36,043 bases of DNA from an uncultured Pelagibacteraceae bacterium (lineage in GTDB: Bacteria > Pseudomonadota > Alphaproteobacteria > Pelagibacterales > Pelagibacteraceae). The stretch lies in assembly GCA_902566805.1 (NCBI GenBank), contig CACFKJ010000007.1:1-36043 (forward strand). The letters run 5' to 3'. Shown here piece after piece: positions 9,060 to 17,889 of the stretch (positions are counted from its first letter, which is position 1; every line of letters starts with the position of its first letter). The notes beneath the pieces are model-generated. The model was not told where the DNA came from, did not search any database, and saw nothing but the letters and a program-made list of their open reading frames with translations. The position numbers and the translations under genes were made by a program.

Positions 9060-10273
9060 TTCAAAATTTTATATTTAGGAAGTGGTACAATAAATTTTGT
9101 TTTTTTACTAAATAATTTTTTATTTCTGCTTATAATTTGTTGTGCATATCTCCATGCAAAAATTATTATATAATCTGCATTGAGTTTTTTTAGATTTTTA
9201 GGATCTAAAACCTTTATTTGAGTGCCAGGCATAAATAAATCAAATCTTCTTCTCTCATTATCAAAAATATATTTTATCTTATTATTAATCTCAAAATCAT
9301 ATACTAATGTAGTGGTACCAACCGAAGCTCCAAAGCCAAAGATTCTTAAACCTTTATCGGAACATTTTTTTATAATTTTTATAATTTTATTTTTATTACC
9401 TATATTAAGTTTTTGTAATTTTTTAAATTTAAAATTCATATTTTTTAATATGGAATTTTCTTGTTTTATTAATTTTTTTAATTTTTTACTTTCCGTATTA
9501 AATTTTTTTTGGAATATGAGTCTTAAAGATCCTCCTTTAACTTTTAAAAACTCTGCTTCTTTAAGATATAAATTATATTTTTTTGAGAACTCTTTAAATG
9601 TATTTAATGAAAAATATGACAAATGCTCATGATATACATTATCTACTAAATTATTTTTTAAAATTCCATGCAAACAAAAAGTTTCAATAATTAGAAAACC
9701 ATTATCTGAGATAATTTGTTTAATTCCCTTAAACACATCATCTAAATTATCGATATTTGCAATTACATTGTTGGCAATTACCACATCAAAACTACCAAAT
9801 TTTTTTAATATTTTTTTACTTAATTTAAAATTAAATAAACCTTTTATATTTTTAATCTTTTTATTTTTGAATAAATGTGCAGCAGGATCTACACCTACCA
9901 CCATTTTGCTTTTATTATAAAAGTAATTTAATAAAGTTCCATCATTGCTTCCAATTTCTAAAATTTTACTTTTTTTAGTTATTATATTTTTTTTAATAAG
10001 TTTTTCTCCTAAACTATAAAAATGTTTTTGAAGCCCTAATGAAGTTTTTGTTACGTAAAGATATTCTCCATAAACCTTTTTAGGATCAATAACATTAGAT
10101 AATTGTACAAATTTACAATTTGAACATTTAATTAGATTTAGATCATACAATTTCGGTTTAATTGGTTTTTTAGTATAATCATCACCAATAGGATTTTTAG
10201 CAAATGAATAAATTTTGTTTAATTTCTTGCTTTTGCATAACCTGCATGATTTTTTATTATAAGATTTTTCCAT
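9056..10273 (-). CDS. Class I SAM-dependent sugar C-methyltransferase (Zn-binding N-domain + methyltransferase + C-terminal Rossmann domain)
   Basis: CRLCKSKK...KCSNCKF Zn site, ILEIGSNDGTLLNYF, DNVYHEHLSYFS, GFGASVGTTTLVYDF. Layout as in TylC3/TcaB9-type sugar C3-methyltransferases. Confidence 0.86.
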   Translation of the reverse strand: MEKSYNKKSCRLCKSKKLNKIYSFAKNPIGDDYTKKPIKPKLYDLNLIKCSNCKFVQLSNVIDPKKVYGEYLYVTKTSLGLQKHFYSLGEKLIKKNIITKKSKILEIGSNDGTLLNYFYNKSKMVVGVDPAAHLFKNKKIKNIKGLFNFKLSKKILKKFGSFDVVIANNVIANIDNLDDVFKGIKQIISDNGFLIIETFCLHGILKNNLVDNVYHEHLSYFSLNTFKEFSKKYNLYLKEAEFLKVKGGSLRLIFQKKFNTESKKLKKLIKQENSILKNMNFKFKKLQKLNIGNKNKIIKIIKKCSDKGLRIFGFGASVGTTTLVYDFEINNKIKYIFDNERRRFDLFMPGTQIKVLDPKNLKKLNADYIIIFAWRYAQQIISRNKKLFSKKTKFIVPLPKYKILK

Positions 10274-10275
10274 TC

Positions 10276-10662
10276 TTAAAATTTAGACAGTCTATCTCTT
10301 TGATGAAATTCAACAATATTTCCTTCAAAATCTTTTGTGAAAAATTGAAGAATTTTATCAGTTTTACCTCTTTTAATAGCAAATTTATTATTAAATTTTT
10401 TTTTATTCAAATATTTTAAATTAGAGACTTCAAAACAAATATGTTTAAAATGATTATTTCTATTACTAAAATTAATTTTTTTTTTAGTTTTAAAAAATTC
10501 TAAAAAAGTATTGTTTTTTGAACTTAAAAAATAACCATAAAGATCATTATTTTCATTTCTGAATTCATGTACTATTTTTAAACCAAGTTTTTTTACATAG
10601 AAATTCTTTACTTTACTTAAAGAATTACTCATAAGTGAAATATGGGATAAATTTTTTATCAT
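10276..10662 (-). CDS. VOC (glyoxalase/bleomycin-resistance) family protein
   Basis: LSHISLMSNSLSKVKNFYVKKLGLKIV...HICFEVSNL...FFTKDFEGNIVEFHQ. Confidence 0.8.
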   Translation of the reverse strand: MIKNLSHISLMSNSLSKVKNFYVKKLGLKIVHEFRNENNDLYGYFLSSKNNTFLEFFKTKKKINFSNRNNHFKHICFEVSNLKYLNKKKFNNKFAIKRGKTDKILQFFTKDFEGNIVEFHQRDRLSKF

Positions 10663-10663
10663 T

Positions 10664-12181
10664 TTAAGAAAGAATATGTTCTAATTCTTTTAATAGTTTG
10701 ACTTTGCTGATAGATTCTTTATTTCCAATTGTGTTCACTGATTGTGCTGCTGCTAATGAGGATATTAATAAAGAAAGATTAATATCTACTTTATTATATA
10801 GACAAATAGACATTATTGATAACATCGCATCACCAGCACCTATTTTGTCTAGTGCATTTTTGGAAAATGCTTCAGTAAAATAAAACTTATTATTTTTTTT
10901 TTCATAAAGAATAGCACCTGAAAGACCACGTGTTACAACTAAATATTTAATATTTTGATTTTTTGAAAGTTCTTTAATTAAAATTTCGATTTTTTTATCC
11001 TTTGTTCGCATTTCGTGTCGCAGCTCAATTTCATTTATAATCATGAAATCTATTGATCGATAATCTTTTAAAGTATGAAATCCAATGTTTGCTGCATTTA
11101 CTTGTACATTTACTGCAATAAATTTAGACTTTTTAATTAAATCTTTTCTGAAATCTTTTGATATCATTCCGTGACCGTAATCAGATAATATAGTAAGATT
11201 TGAATTTTTAGATAATACCTTAAACTTTTTTTTTAATAGTATTTCTTGTTTTTTCGATAATAATTCATCGTTTAATGAATATACACCTAATACTTTTGAT
11301 TTAGTAACCTCATCCAAAAACCTTTTTTTTAAAATAGTTGGTGAATTTTCTTTTGGTAATAAATAATAAGACGTATTTTTTGGTATATTTTTTTTTATAA
11401 AGGCAATATTATCTTTTTTTTCTCCCACAATTGATAAAAATTTTTGTTTCTCACAAAATTCCGCAGTATGTTTACTTATTGCTCCAGCTCCTCCAAAATA
11501 AGTTTCATTAAAACTATCTCTTAAAACAAGCATTGGTTCTTTTCCTGATTTTCCCAAAGCCTCACAAAAAAAATATTGATCTATAATTGTTTCACCAACT
11601 ATGATTGGTACTGACTTTTTAAAATTATTTATAATTTTTTTTATTTTATCGAAATTATATTTTTTTTTTATTTTATTAATTAATGTTTCCTGATTTTGAC
11701 TAAATATATTTAACTGTTTATTAATTAAATTGCTTGAACTATATTTTTCAGATTTTGTTATAAAGAGTTTGCCAGAATTTTTTTCAACTTCTTTTCTCTC
11801 GAGAAGAATTTTTTTTGTCATATCTTGGCTAGATATTTTATAGTCAGGTCCTTTAAAGTAGAATCTGGGTTTAATTTTATTTATGGTTTCAACGGCTGAC
11901 TCTTTATTTGATAATACTACGTAATCTATAGACTCTAAATTTGATAAAGCCTCCATTCTTTGATATTGATCAAATACCGGTCTACCTGGCCCTTTAGAAA
12001 CATATTTATCTTCAGTAACTGAGACAACTAATATGTCACAATTTTTTTTGGCTTCCTTGAAATGATTAATATGTCCCAAATGCAATAAATCAAAAACTCC
12101 ATGGCACAAACCAACTTTTTTTTTACTACCTGATAATTTATAAACCAAGTTTTTAAGGTTAAATATTTTTTTATTTATCAT
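10664..12181 (-). CDS. Bifunctional nucleotidylyltransferase / PfkB-family sugar kinase, HldE-like with inverted domain order
   Basis: N-terminal GLCHGVFDLLHLGHINHFKEAKK (GxFDxxHxGH); C-terminal PfkB with FGGAGAISKHTAEF, TILSDYGHGMI, INEIELR, DKIGAGDAML. Confidence 0.85.
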   Translation of the reverse strand: MINKKIFNLKNLVYKLSGSKKKVGLCHGVFDLLHLGHINHFKEAKKNCDILVVSVTEDKYVSKGPGRPVFDQYQRMEALSNLESIDYVVLSNKESAVETINKIKPRFYFKGPDYKISSQDMTKKILLERKEVEKNSGKLFITKSEKYSSSNLINKQLNIFSQNQETLINKIKKKYNFDKIKKIINNFKKSVPIIVGETIIDQYFFCEALGKSGKEPMLVLRDSFNETYFGGAGAISKHTAEFCEKQKFLSIVGEKKDNIAFIKKNIPKNTSYYLLPKENSPTILKKRFLDEVTKSKVLGVYSLNDELLSKKQEILLKKKFKVLSKNSNLTILSDYGHGMISKDFRKDLIKKSKFIAVNVQVNAANIGFHTLKDYRSIDFMIINEIELRHEMRTKDKKIEILIKELSKNQNIKYLVVTRGLSGAILYEKKNNKFYFTEAFSKNALDKIGAGDAMLSIMSICLYNKVDINLSLLISSLAAAQSVNTIGNKESISKVKLLKELEHILS

Positions 12182-12264
12182 TTAAATAGAGTAATTTATT
12201 AATATTGTATTTTTTAAGTAATCTTATATAGATATTTATCGCACAAGTTTAAAAATTGCAAAAA

Positions 12265-12318
12265 ATGAATATTCAAGTTAATTCAACATTAATTGAACTG
12301 GGTACAAACGCTAGATGA
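12265..12318 (+). other. Putative 17-codon mini-ORF (MNIQVNSTLIELGTNAR) in ATGA overlap with the radical SAM gene
   Basis: ATG at 12265, TGA at 12316-12318 overlapping the ATG at 12315-12317 of the radical SAM ORF. No homology or ribosome-binding evidence. Confidence 0.3.
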
Positions 12319-13538
12319 TTTATAATTCTCCATTTGAAGTCAAGGCTCAATCATATGAGCAAATAGAAAAATTTAAAAAAGACGGTGTTACAGTCTTCGG
12401 AACAGGAAATTTTGGATCTCTTATCAAGTCAGCACTAGCACAAAACAATATTATGGTGAATTATTTTGTAGACAATAATTTTAATAATTGGGGTAAAAAA
12501 TTTGAAGAAGTAGAAATTATTTCTGCCAAAGATATTTTAAAAAAAAATCCAGACTCTAACGTTCTTATAGCATCATTAAATTTTAGATATCTGAAAAGAC
12601 AACTTACAGACTTAGGAATAAAAAATTTTTATGATGTTGATTTTTTATTAAACAACTTTGATATAACAAAAATAAATACTAAATGGTCTAAAGATAGATG
12701 TAAGGTCCAATTAGACTTATATAATTATTCTGTTAATGCAACCAGAGATAAGGAAAGTTTGAAAGTAAATAGCATCGATTTAGTTTTAACGGAAAAATGC
12801 TCATTAAAATGTAAGAATTGCTCAAATCTGATGCAATATTATGAACGTCCAATTGATAACGATTTAGATGTAATGTTAAAATCATTCGACAATTTCCTTT
12901 CAGCAGTTGATTATTGCTACGAAGTAAGAATGATTGGCGGAGAACCGCTAATGTATAAAAATATTGATAAGGTAATTGAAAAAGTTTTATCAAAAAATAA
13001 CGTTGGAAATATAATTATCTATACAAATGGAACCATTGTGCCAAGGGGTGATAAAATTAATATTTTCAAAAATCCTAAAATATATTTTAAAATTTCAAAT
13101 TATGGTTCACACTCAAGAAATGTTGACAAATTAGAAAAAGTTTTATCCGAAAATAATATTCATTTTATTACGGAAAGAGTAACTACTTGGCAAGACTGTG
13201 CTAGAGTTGAGAAATTTGATAGAACTGAAAAAGTAAATAAAGAAATATTTGGAAATTGTTGTGTTAATGAAACTTTAACAATGTTACATGGTAAACTTTA
13301 TTTATGTCCTTACTCAGCACACGTTGAAAATCTAAAAGTAATTAAACCTAAAGTAAAAGAGCATGTGGAACTTTTTAATGAAAAAAATAAAAAAAATTTA
13401 AAATCTGAAATAAGAAATTTATATTTTGGAAAAGAATTCTTGGAAGCATGCAATATATGCAATGGAAGAGATCACAATGTTGCATCTATACCAGCTGCAG
13501 AACAAACTAAAACCTTTTTAAACTTAAACAAAATTTAA
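12315..13538 (+). CDS. Radical SAM protein with N-terminal Rossmann-like domain and C-terminal Cys-rich (SPASM-like) region
   Basis: LVLTEKCSLKCKNCSNLM (CxxxCxxC), MIGGEPLMYKNID, later GNCCVNETL, YLCPYSAH and CNICNG. N-terminal GVTVFGTGNFGSLIKSALAQNNIMVNYFVDNNF. Confidence 0.88.
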   Translation: MIYNSPFEVKAQSYEQIEKFKKDGVTVFGTGNFGSLIKSALAQNNIMVNYFVDNNFNNWGKKFEEVEIISAKDILKKNPDSNVLIASLNFRYLKRQLTDLGIKNFYDVDFLLNNFDITKINTKWSKDRCKVQLDLYNYSVNATRDKESLKVNSIDLVLTEKCSLKCKNCSNLMQYYERPIDNDLDVMLKSFDNFLSAVDYCYEVRMIGGEPLMYKNIDKVIEKVLSKNNVGNIIIYTNGTIVPRGDKINIFKNPKIYFKISNYGSHSRNVDKLEKVLSENNIHFITERVTTWQDCARVEKFDRTEKVNKEIFGNCCVNETLTMLHGKLYLCPYSAHVENLKVIKPKVKEHVELFNEKNKKNLKSEIRNLYFGKEFLEACNICNGRDHNVASIPAAEQTKTFLNLNKI

Positions 13539-14720
13539 TATACGATTGTTGTTTATTTTTAAACTATTTATTCTATTCTTAATTTTTTTATAAATTTGCA
13601 AATCTACAACTGCAATAAAAAAATAATTTTTTAAATCTTTCTTAAATTTATATTTTTCTAATTCAATCAAATTAAATTTTGGATTGTCATCAAATACATA
13701 ATTAACTTTAATACCATTATACTTTAAATAATTTTTCAAAGATTTTCCTAAGTAATTATTAGAAAAAATATAGAAGTTTATATTTTTTTTTTTATTTATA
13801 AATTTATCAATTTTAAAAACAAATTTGTTATGATTTAAATTTTTAGTTTTAAATTTTGAATAAAATTTATCGAAAATTTTTAAGATTTGGGTATTTTTAA
13901 AATTAAGAAAATTTATGTATAAAAAAGTTTCTAAATATTTTACTTTTTCATTAATAAATATATTCTCATACACATTATTACGTTTAATTTTATAAAAATA
14001 ATCCAATAAAAAAATAAAAGATAAAGTCATATCTGATAGATTGCTAGAACTTAAACCACTTAATGAAGAGTAATGATAAATAATTGGTTTTTTATTAACA
14101 AATATATTTTTTGAGTTTAATATTGCTTCGAATACAAAACATTGATCTTCCCCAACATAAACTGGTGGAAAAAAAATTCGATTTTTAGTTATAATTTTTT
14201 TTTTTGCTATTATTTTCCAGCATTCGTTAATATTAAGTTTTTTTGAAGAGAAAATTTTTAAAAACTCGTATTTATTGTAAATTTTATTGCTAAAACTACT
14301 AAAAAAAAAATTATTTGAGAAAGGTTTTTTATTTCTCATATTATTATTTATTAAAATATCAGGGTTTTTTTTTAGGATTATTTCTTTTAATAAGTCCAAA
14401 CTATTTTTGAGAAAAAAGTCATCACTATCTAAGAAAGCTAGAAAAATTCCAGAAGATTTTTTGATACCAATATTTCTACAAAAACCAGGACCCTTATTTT
14501 TCTTTAAAGAAAAAAACTTAAAATTATTTTTACTAACTTTTTTTTTGTATTTTTTGCATATTTCTAAGGTTTTATCATTTGAATTGTCATCAATAACTAT
14601 TAACTCTAACCAATTTTTTTTTTGATTAATAATACTATTAATACATTTTGATAAAGTTTTTTGAGCATTAAAAGCAGGTATTATAATAGTTAATAGTTTA
14701 TTATTTTTTTTTGTTTTCAA
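13524..14720 (-). CDS. Glycosyltransferase family 2 with C-terminal Rossmann-like domain
   Basis: LLTIIIPAFNAQKTLSKCINSIINQ...IVIDDNSNDKT...FLAFLDSDDFF. ORF track start is GTG 14798 inside the divergent gene; TTG 14720 is a plausible alternative, so the start is uncertain. Confidence 0.85.
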   Translation of the reverse strand: MKTKKNNKLLTIIIPAFNAQKTLSKCINSIINQKKNWLELIVIDDNSNDKTLEICKKYKKKVSKNNFKFFSLKKNKGPGFCRNIGIKKSSGIFLAFLDSDDFFLKNSLDLLKEIILKKNPDILINNNMRNKKPFSNNFFFSSFSNKIYNKYEFLKIFSSKKLNINECWKIIAKKKIITKNRIFFPPVYVGEDQCFVFEAILNSKNIFVNKKPIIYHYSSLSGLSSSNLSDMTLSFIFLLDYFYKIKRNNVYENIFINEKVKYLETFLYINFLNFKNTQILKIFDKFYSKFKTKNLNHNKFVFKIDKFINKKKNINFYIFSNNYLGKSLKNYLKYNGIKVNYVFDDNPKFNLIELEKYKFKKDLKNYFFIAVVDLQIYKKIKNRINSLKINNNRILNFV

Positions 14721-14779
14721 AATAAAAATTTCTTTTTCTAATTTATTAATGTATATCCCTATAGCATAATTATAAATCA

Positions 14780-15757
14780 ATGATAGTTTCAAAAACACCC
14801 CTTAGAGTAAGTTTTTTTGGCGGAGGAACTGATTTTCCAGAATATTTTAGAAATAATAATTCTAGAGTAATAGGGACTGCTATAAATAAATATATATATT
14901 TATTTCAAAACAAATTTTATTCAAGCTTATTTGATCACCAGCTTAGACTTTTTTATAAGGAAGTTGAATTTGTAAAAGATGTTAGAAAAATAAAGCACAG
15001 TGTTTTCAAAAATATTCTTAAAAAAGAAAATGTTTTTAAAGATATTGAAATACACGCATCATCAGAATTACCAGGCTTTGTAGGCCTAGGCACATCATCA
15101 GCATTTACAGTAGGTTTATTAAATTTAATAAATTTTTATAAATACAAAAAAAAATTAACAAAAAAAATTTTATCTGAAAAATCCATTTATTTTGAAAGAA
15201 ATATTCTAAAAGAAAACGTAGGATATCAAGATCAAATATTAGCAGCACACGGAGGCTTAAATTCAATTGAATTTTATGATGACACTTTTAAAATAAAGAA
15301 ATTAGAACCAAAGTTTTCATTAAATAAATTTAGAAGAAATTTAATATTAATTTATACTGGAATACAAAGAACAGCATCTCATGTAGAACAAAAAAAAATT
15401 AAAAAAATAAAAAAAAATTTATCTTATTTAAATAACATAACTGATATTTCTAATGAAGCTTTCAATTATTTTCAAAAATCAAAGCATACAGATTTTTTTG
15501 GTAAATTATTGCATGAAACATGGTTACAAAAAAAGAAACTTCATAAATCTGTTTCAAATATTGTAATCAATAATATTTATGATAAAGCAATTGCATCTGG
15601 AGCCTCTGGAGGAAAATTGTTAGGTGCTGGAGCTGGAGGTTTTATATTATTCTATGTCAAAGAAAGTAATAAAAAAAAATTTTTTAAAGCATTTGATAAG
15701 AATAGGTATATTACTTTTGATTTTGAAAAAAATGGAAGCCAAATTATAAAAATTTGA
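14780..15757 (+). CDS. hddA: GHMP-family sugar kinase, HddA-like (D-glycero-alpha-D-manno-heptose 7-phosphate kinase-like)
   Basis: TPLRVSFFGGGTDFPEYF, ELPGFVGLGTSSAFTVGLLNL, GYQDQILAAHGGLN, GASGGKLLGAGAGGFILFY. Confidence 0.82.
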   Translation: MIVSKTPLRVSFFGGGTDFPEYFRNNNSRVIGTAINKYIYLFQNKFYSSLFDHQLRLFYKEVEFVKDVRKIKHSVFKNILKKENVFKDIEIHASSELPGFVGLGTSSAFTVGLLNLINFYKYKKKLTKKILSEKSIYFERNILKENVGYQDQILAAHGGLNSIEFYDDTFKIKKLEPKFSLNKFRRNLILIYTGIQRTASHVEQKKIKKIKKNLSYLNNITDISNEAFNYFQKSKHTDFFGKLLHETWLQKKKLHKSVSNIVINNIYDKAIASGASGGKLLGAGAGGFILFYVKESNKKKFFKAFDKNRYITFDFEKNGSQIIKI

Positions 15758-15761
15758 AATT

Positions 15762-16697
15762 ATGAATATATTAGTAACTGGAGGAGCTGGATACATTGGT
15801 TCTGTATTAGTCCCAATTCTTATAAATAATAATTTTAATGTCACAGTATTAGATAATTTTTTATTTAAACAAAAAAGTCTTAATGAAATTAAAAATGATC
15901 ATCAATTAAAAATCGTTAAAGGTGATGTTAGAGATAAAAGTACTATTAAAGATTTAGTTGCAAAAAACGATATAATTATACCATTGGCTGCCCTTGTGGG
16001 GGCACCTTTATGTGACATAAAACCTAAAGAAGCAAAAGAAGTAAATTTAGATAGCATATTTTTATTAAAATCAATGCTTTCAAAAAATCAGAAAGTGATT
16101 TTACCAGTTTCTAACTCTGGATATGGAATTGGAAAATCCGGAGAATTTTGTACTGAAGAATCACCACTTAACCCAATTTCCTTATATGGACAAACCAAGG
16201 TTCAATCAGAAAGTATTATTATGGAAAGAGAAAATTCTATTTCATTTCGGTTAGCAACTGTTTTTGGAATGTCTCCAAGAATGAGAATTGATTTGTTAGT
16301 GAATTATTTTGTAAATAAAGCATTAACAGAAAAAAAAATTCAAATTTTTGAAGGTCATTTTAAGAGAAATTATGTTCACATAAAAGATGTTGCAAATGTA
16401 TTTTTATTTACTATCAATAATTTTGAAAAAATGAAAAATAATACCTATAATTTTGGACTTGAAAATGCAAATTTTTCAAAAATTGAATTGGCAGAAAAAA
16501 TTAAAAAATATCTTAATAATTTTGAGATACAGATTTCTGAATTTGGAAAAGATCCAGATAAGAGAGATTATGTAGTTTCTAATAAAAAAATTCTCTCTAC
16601 TGGATATAAATTTATAGAAGACTTGGACTCTGGGATTCAAGAATTAATAAAAGAAATACCAAAATTATCAAAAAGTGAAAACTATTCAAATGTCTAA
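15762..16697 (+). CDS. NAD-dependent epimerase/dehydratase (extended SDR)
   Basis: TGGAGYIGSVLVPIL, YGQTK, SFRLATVFGMSPRMRIDLLVN, YVHIKDVANVF. Similar in layout to the 7384-8361 protein. Confidence 0.88.
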   Translation: MNILVTGGAGYIGSVLVPILINNNFNVTVLDNFLFKQKSLNEIKNDHQLKIVKGDVRDKSTIKDLVAKNDIIIPLAALVGAPLCDIKPKEAKEVNLDSIFLLKSMLSKNQKVILPVSNSGYGIGKSGEFCTEESPLNPISLYGQTKVQSESIIMERENSISFRLATVFGMSPRMRIDLLVNYFVNKALTEKKIQIFEGHFKRNYVHIKDVANVFLFTINNFEKMKNNTYNFGLENANFSKIELAEKIKKYLNNFEIQISEFGKDPDKRDYVVSNKKILSTGYKFIEDLDSGIQELIKEIPKLSKSENYSNV

Positions 16698-17889
16698 CAA
16701 AAATTGTATTCAATGTGGAAGTAGAGATTTAAAAAAATTAATTGACTACGGTTACCATCCTTGGTGCAACGATTTTAAAAAAGATAAAACTAATAGATAT
16801 CCTTTAAAAGTTAAAATTTGTAAAAATTGTTCAGGTGCTCAATTGACTTATATTTTAAGTAAAAAAAAAATGTTTTTGCAAAATTATTACTTGAGCGGTG
16901 ACAACAAAGAGTTAATTAAACATTTCGAAAATTTTTCATATAAAATTAAAAAGAAATATGTTTCAACAAAGAAAAATCCTAGAAGCATTTTAGATATTGG
17001 ATCAAATGATGGATCTTTCTTAAAATTTTTTATGAATGATTGGGATGTATTGGGTATAGACCCTTCAATTAATGCAAAAGAAATATCATTAAAAAATAAA
17101 ATCAAAACTATTAAATCTTTTTTTAATTATGATTTGGCAAAAAAAATAGGAAAAGAATTTGACATTATTCATGCTTCTGGTGTTTTTTTTCACATAGAAG
17201 AACTAATAAGCATTACGAAAGGAATAAAAATATTACTTAAAAGCAAAGGAACTCTAATAATACAATTTATTTATTTAAGTGAACTAATATTTAAAAAACA
17301 TTTTGATCAGATTTATCATGAGCATTTGTATTATTATAATTTAAAATCATTACAAATTTTGTTGGAAAGGTTTGATTTGGAAATTTTTCATGCTGAAAAA
17401 AGTAAAATTCATGGAGGGTCAATGATTGCCCATATTGCACACAAGGGTGTTAAACAAAAATCAACACAATTTTTAAAACTACTAAAATCTGAAAAAAAAA
17501 ATAATATTAAATTTTGGAAAGAGGCAAATTTATTTGAAAATAAAATTATTAATTTAAAAAAAAAATTTAATGAAAAAATTAATAATTTGAAAAATAAAGG
17601 TTATAAAATTTCAATCTTGGGTGTTCCGGCAAAAGGATCAACAGTAGTTAATTTTTTTGATATAAATTCTAAACAAATTGATAAATCATATGATATTAAC
17701 CAATTTAAAATTGGAAATAATATTCCAGGCACTGATATTAAAATACTTAATGAAAATAAAATTAAAAATATAAAAAAAAAACAAATTTTTTTAATATTAA
17801 GTTGGAATTATAAAAATACTATAATAAAAAAATTTAAAAAAAAATTTGGTAAAAAATTTAAATATTTCTTTCCATATAGTAATAAATGA
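16675..17889 (+). CDS. Class I SAM-dependent sugar C-methyltransferase
   Basis: CIQCGSRDL...KICKNCSGAQL Zn site, SILDIGSNDGSFLKFF, DQIYHEHLYYYN, GVPAKGSTVVNFF. Similar in layout to the 9056-10273 protein. Confidence 0.87.
   Translation: MKTIQMSNKNCIQCGSRDLKKLIDYGYHPWCNDFKKDKTNRYPLKVKICKNCSGAQLTYILSKKKMFLQNYYLSGDNKELIKHFENFSYKIKKKYVSTKKNPRSILDIGSNDGSFLKFFMNDWDVLGIDPSINAKEISLKNKIKTIKSFFNYDLAKKIGKEFDIIHASGVFFHIEELISITKGIKILLKSKGTLIIQFIYLSELIFKKHFDQIYHEHLYYYNLKSLQILLERFDLEIFHAEKSKIHGGSMIAHIAHKGVKQKSTQFLKLLKSEKKNNIKFWKEANLFENKIINLKKKFNEKINNLKNKGYKISILGVPAKGSTVVNFFDINSKQIDKSYDINQFKIGNNIPGTDIKILNENKIKNIKKKQIFLILSWNYKNTIIKKFKKKFGKKFKYFFPYSNK

Noticed and set aside
9222-9632. 136-aa plus-strand ORF
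   Set aside because: Lies antisense inside the well-supported C-methyltransferase gene; no recognisable motif.
10204-10419. 71-aa plus-strand ORF
   Set aside because: Antisense to the methyltransferase/VOC boundary; low-complexity shadow ORF.
10698-10883. 61-aa plus-strand ORF
   Set aside because: Antisense to the PfkB domain; shadow ORF.
12276-12299. Imperfect inverted repeat AGTTAATTCAAC/ATTAATTGAACT upstream of the radical SAM gene
   Set aside because: About 8 of 12 positions pair; too weak in AT-rich DNA to call an operator.
12733-12993. 86-aa minus-strand ORF
   Set aside because: Antisense to the radical SAM core, whose CxxxCxxC motif shows the true coding strand.
14287-14625. 112-aa plus-strand ORF
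   Set aside because: Antisense to the GT2 catalytic domain; Lys/Phe-rich shadow.
15647-15844. 65-aa minus-strand ORF
   Set aside because: Spans the end of one real gene and the start of the next on the opposite strand; no motifs.
16887-17105. 72-aa minus-strand ORF
   Set aside because: Antisense to the SAM-binding region of the C-methyltransferase.
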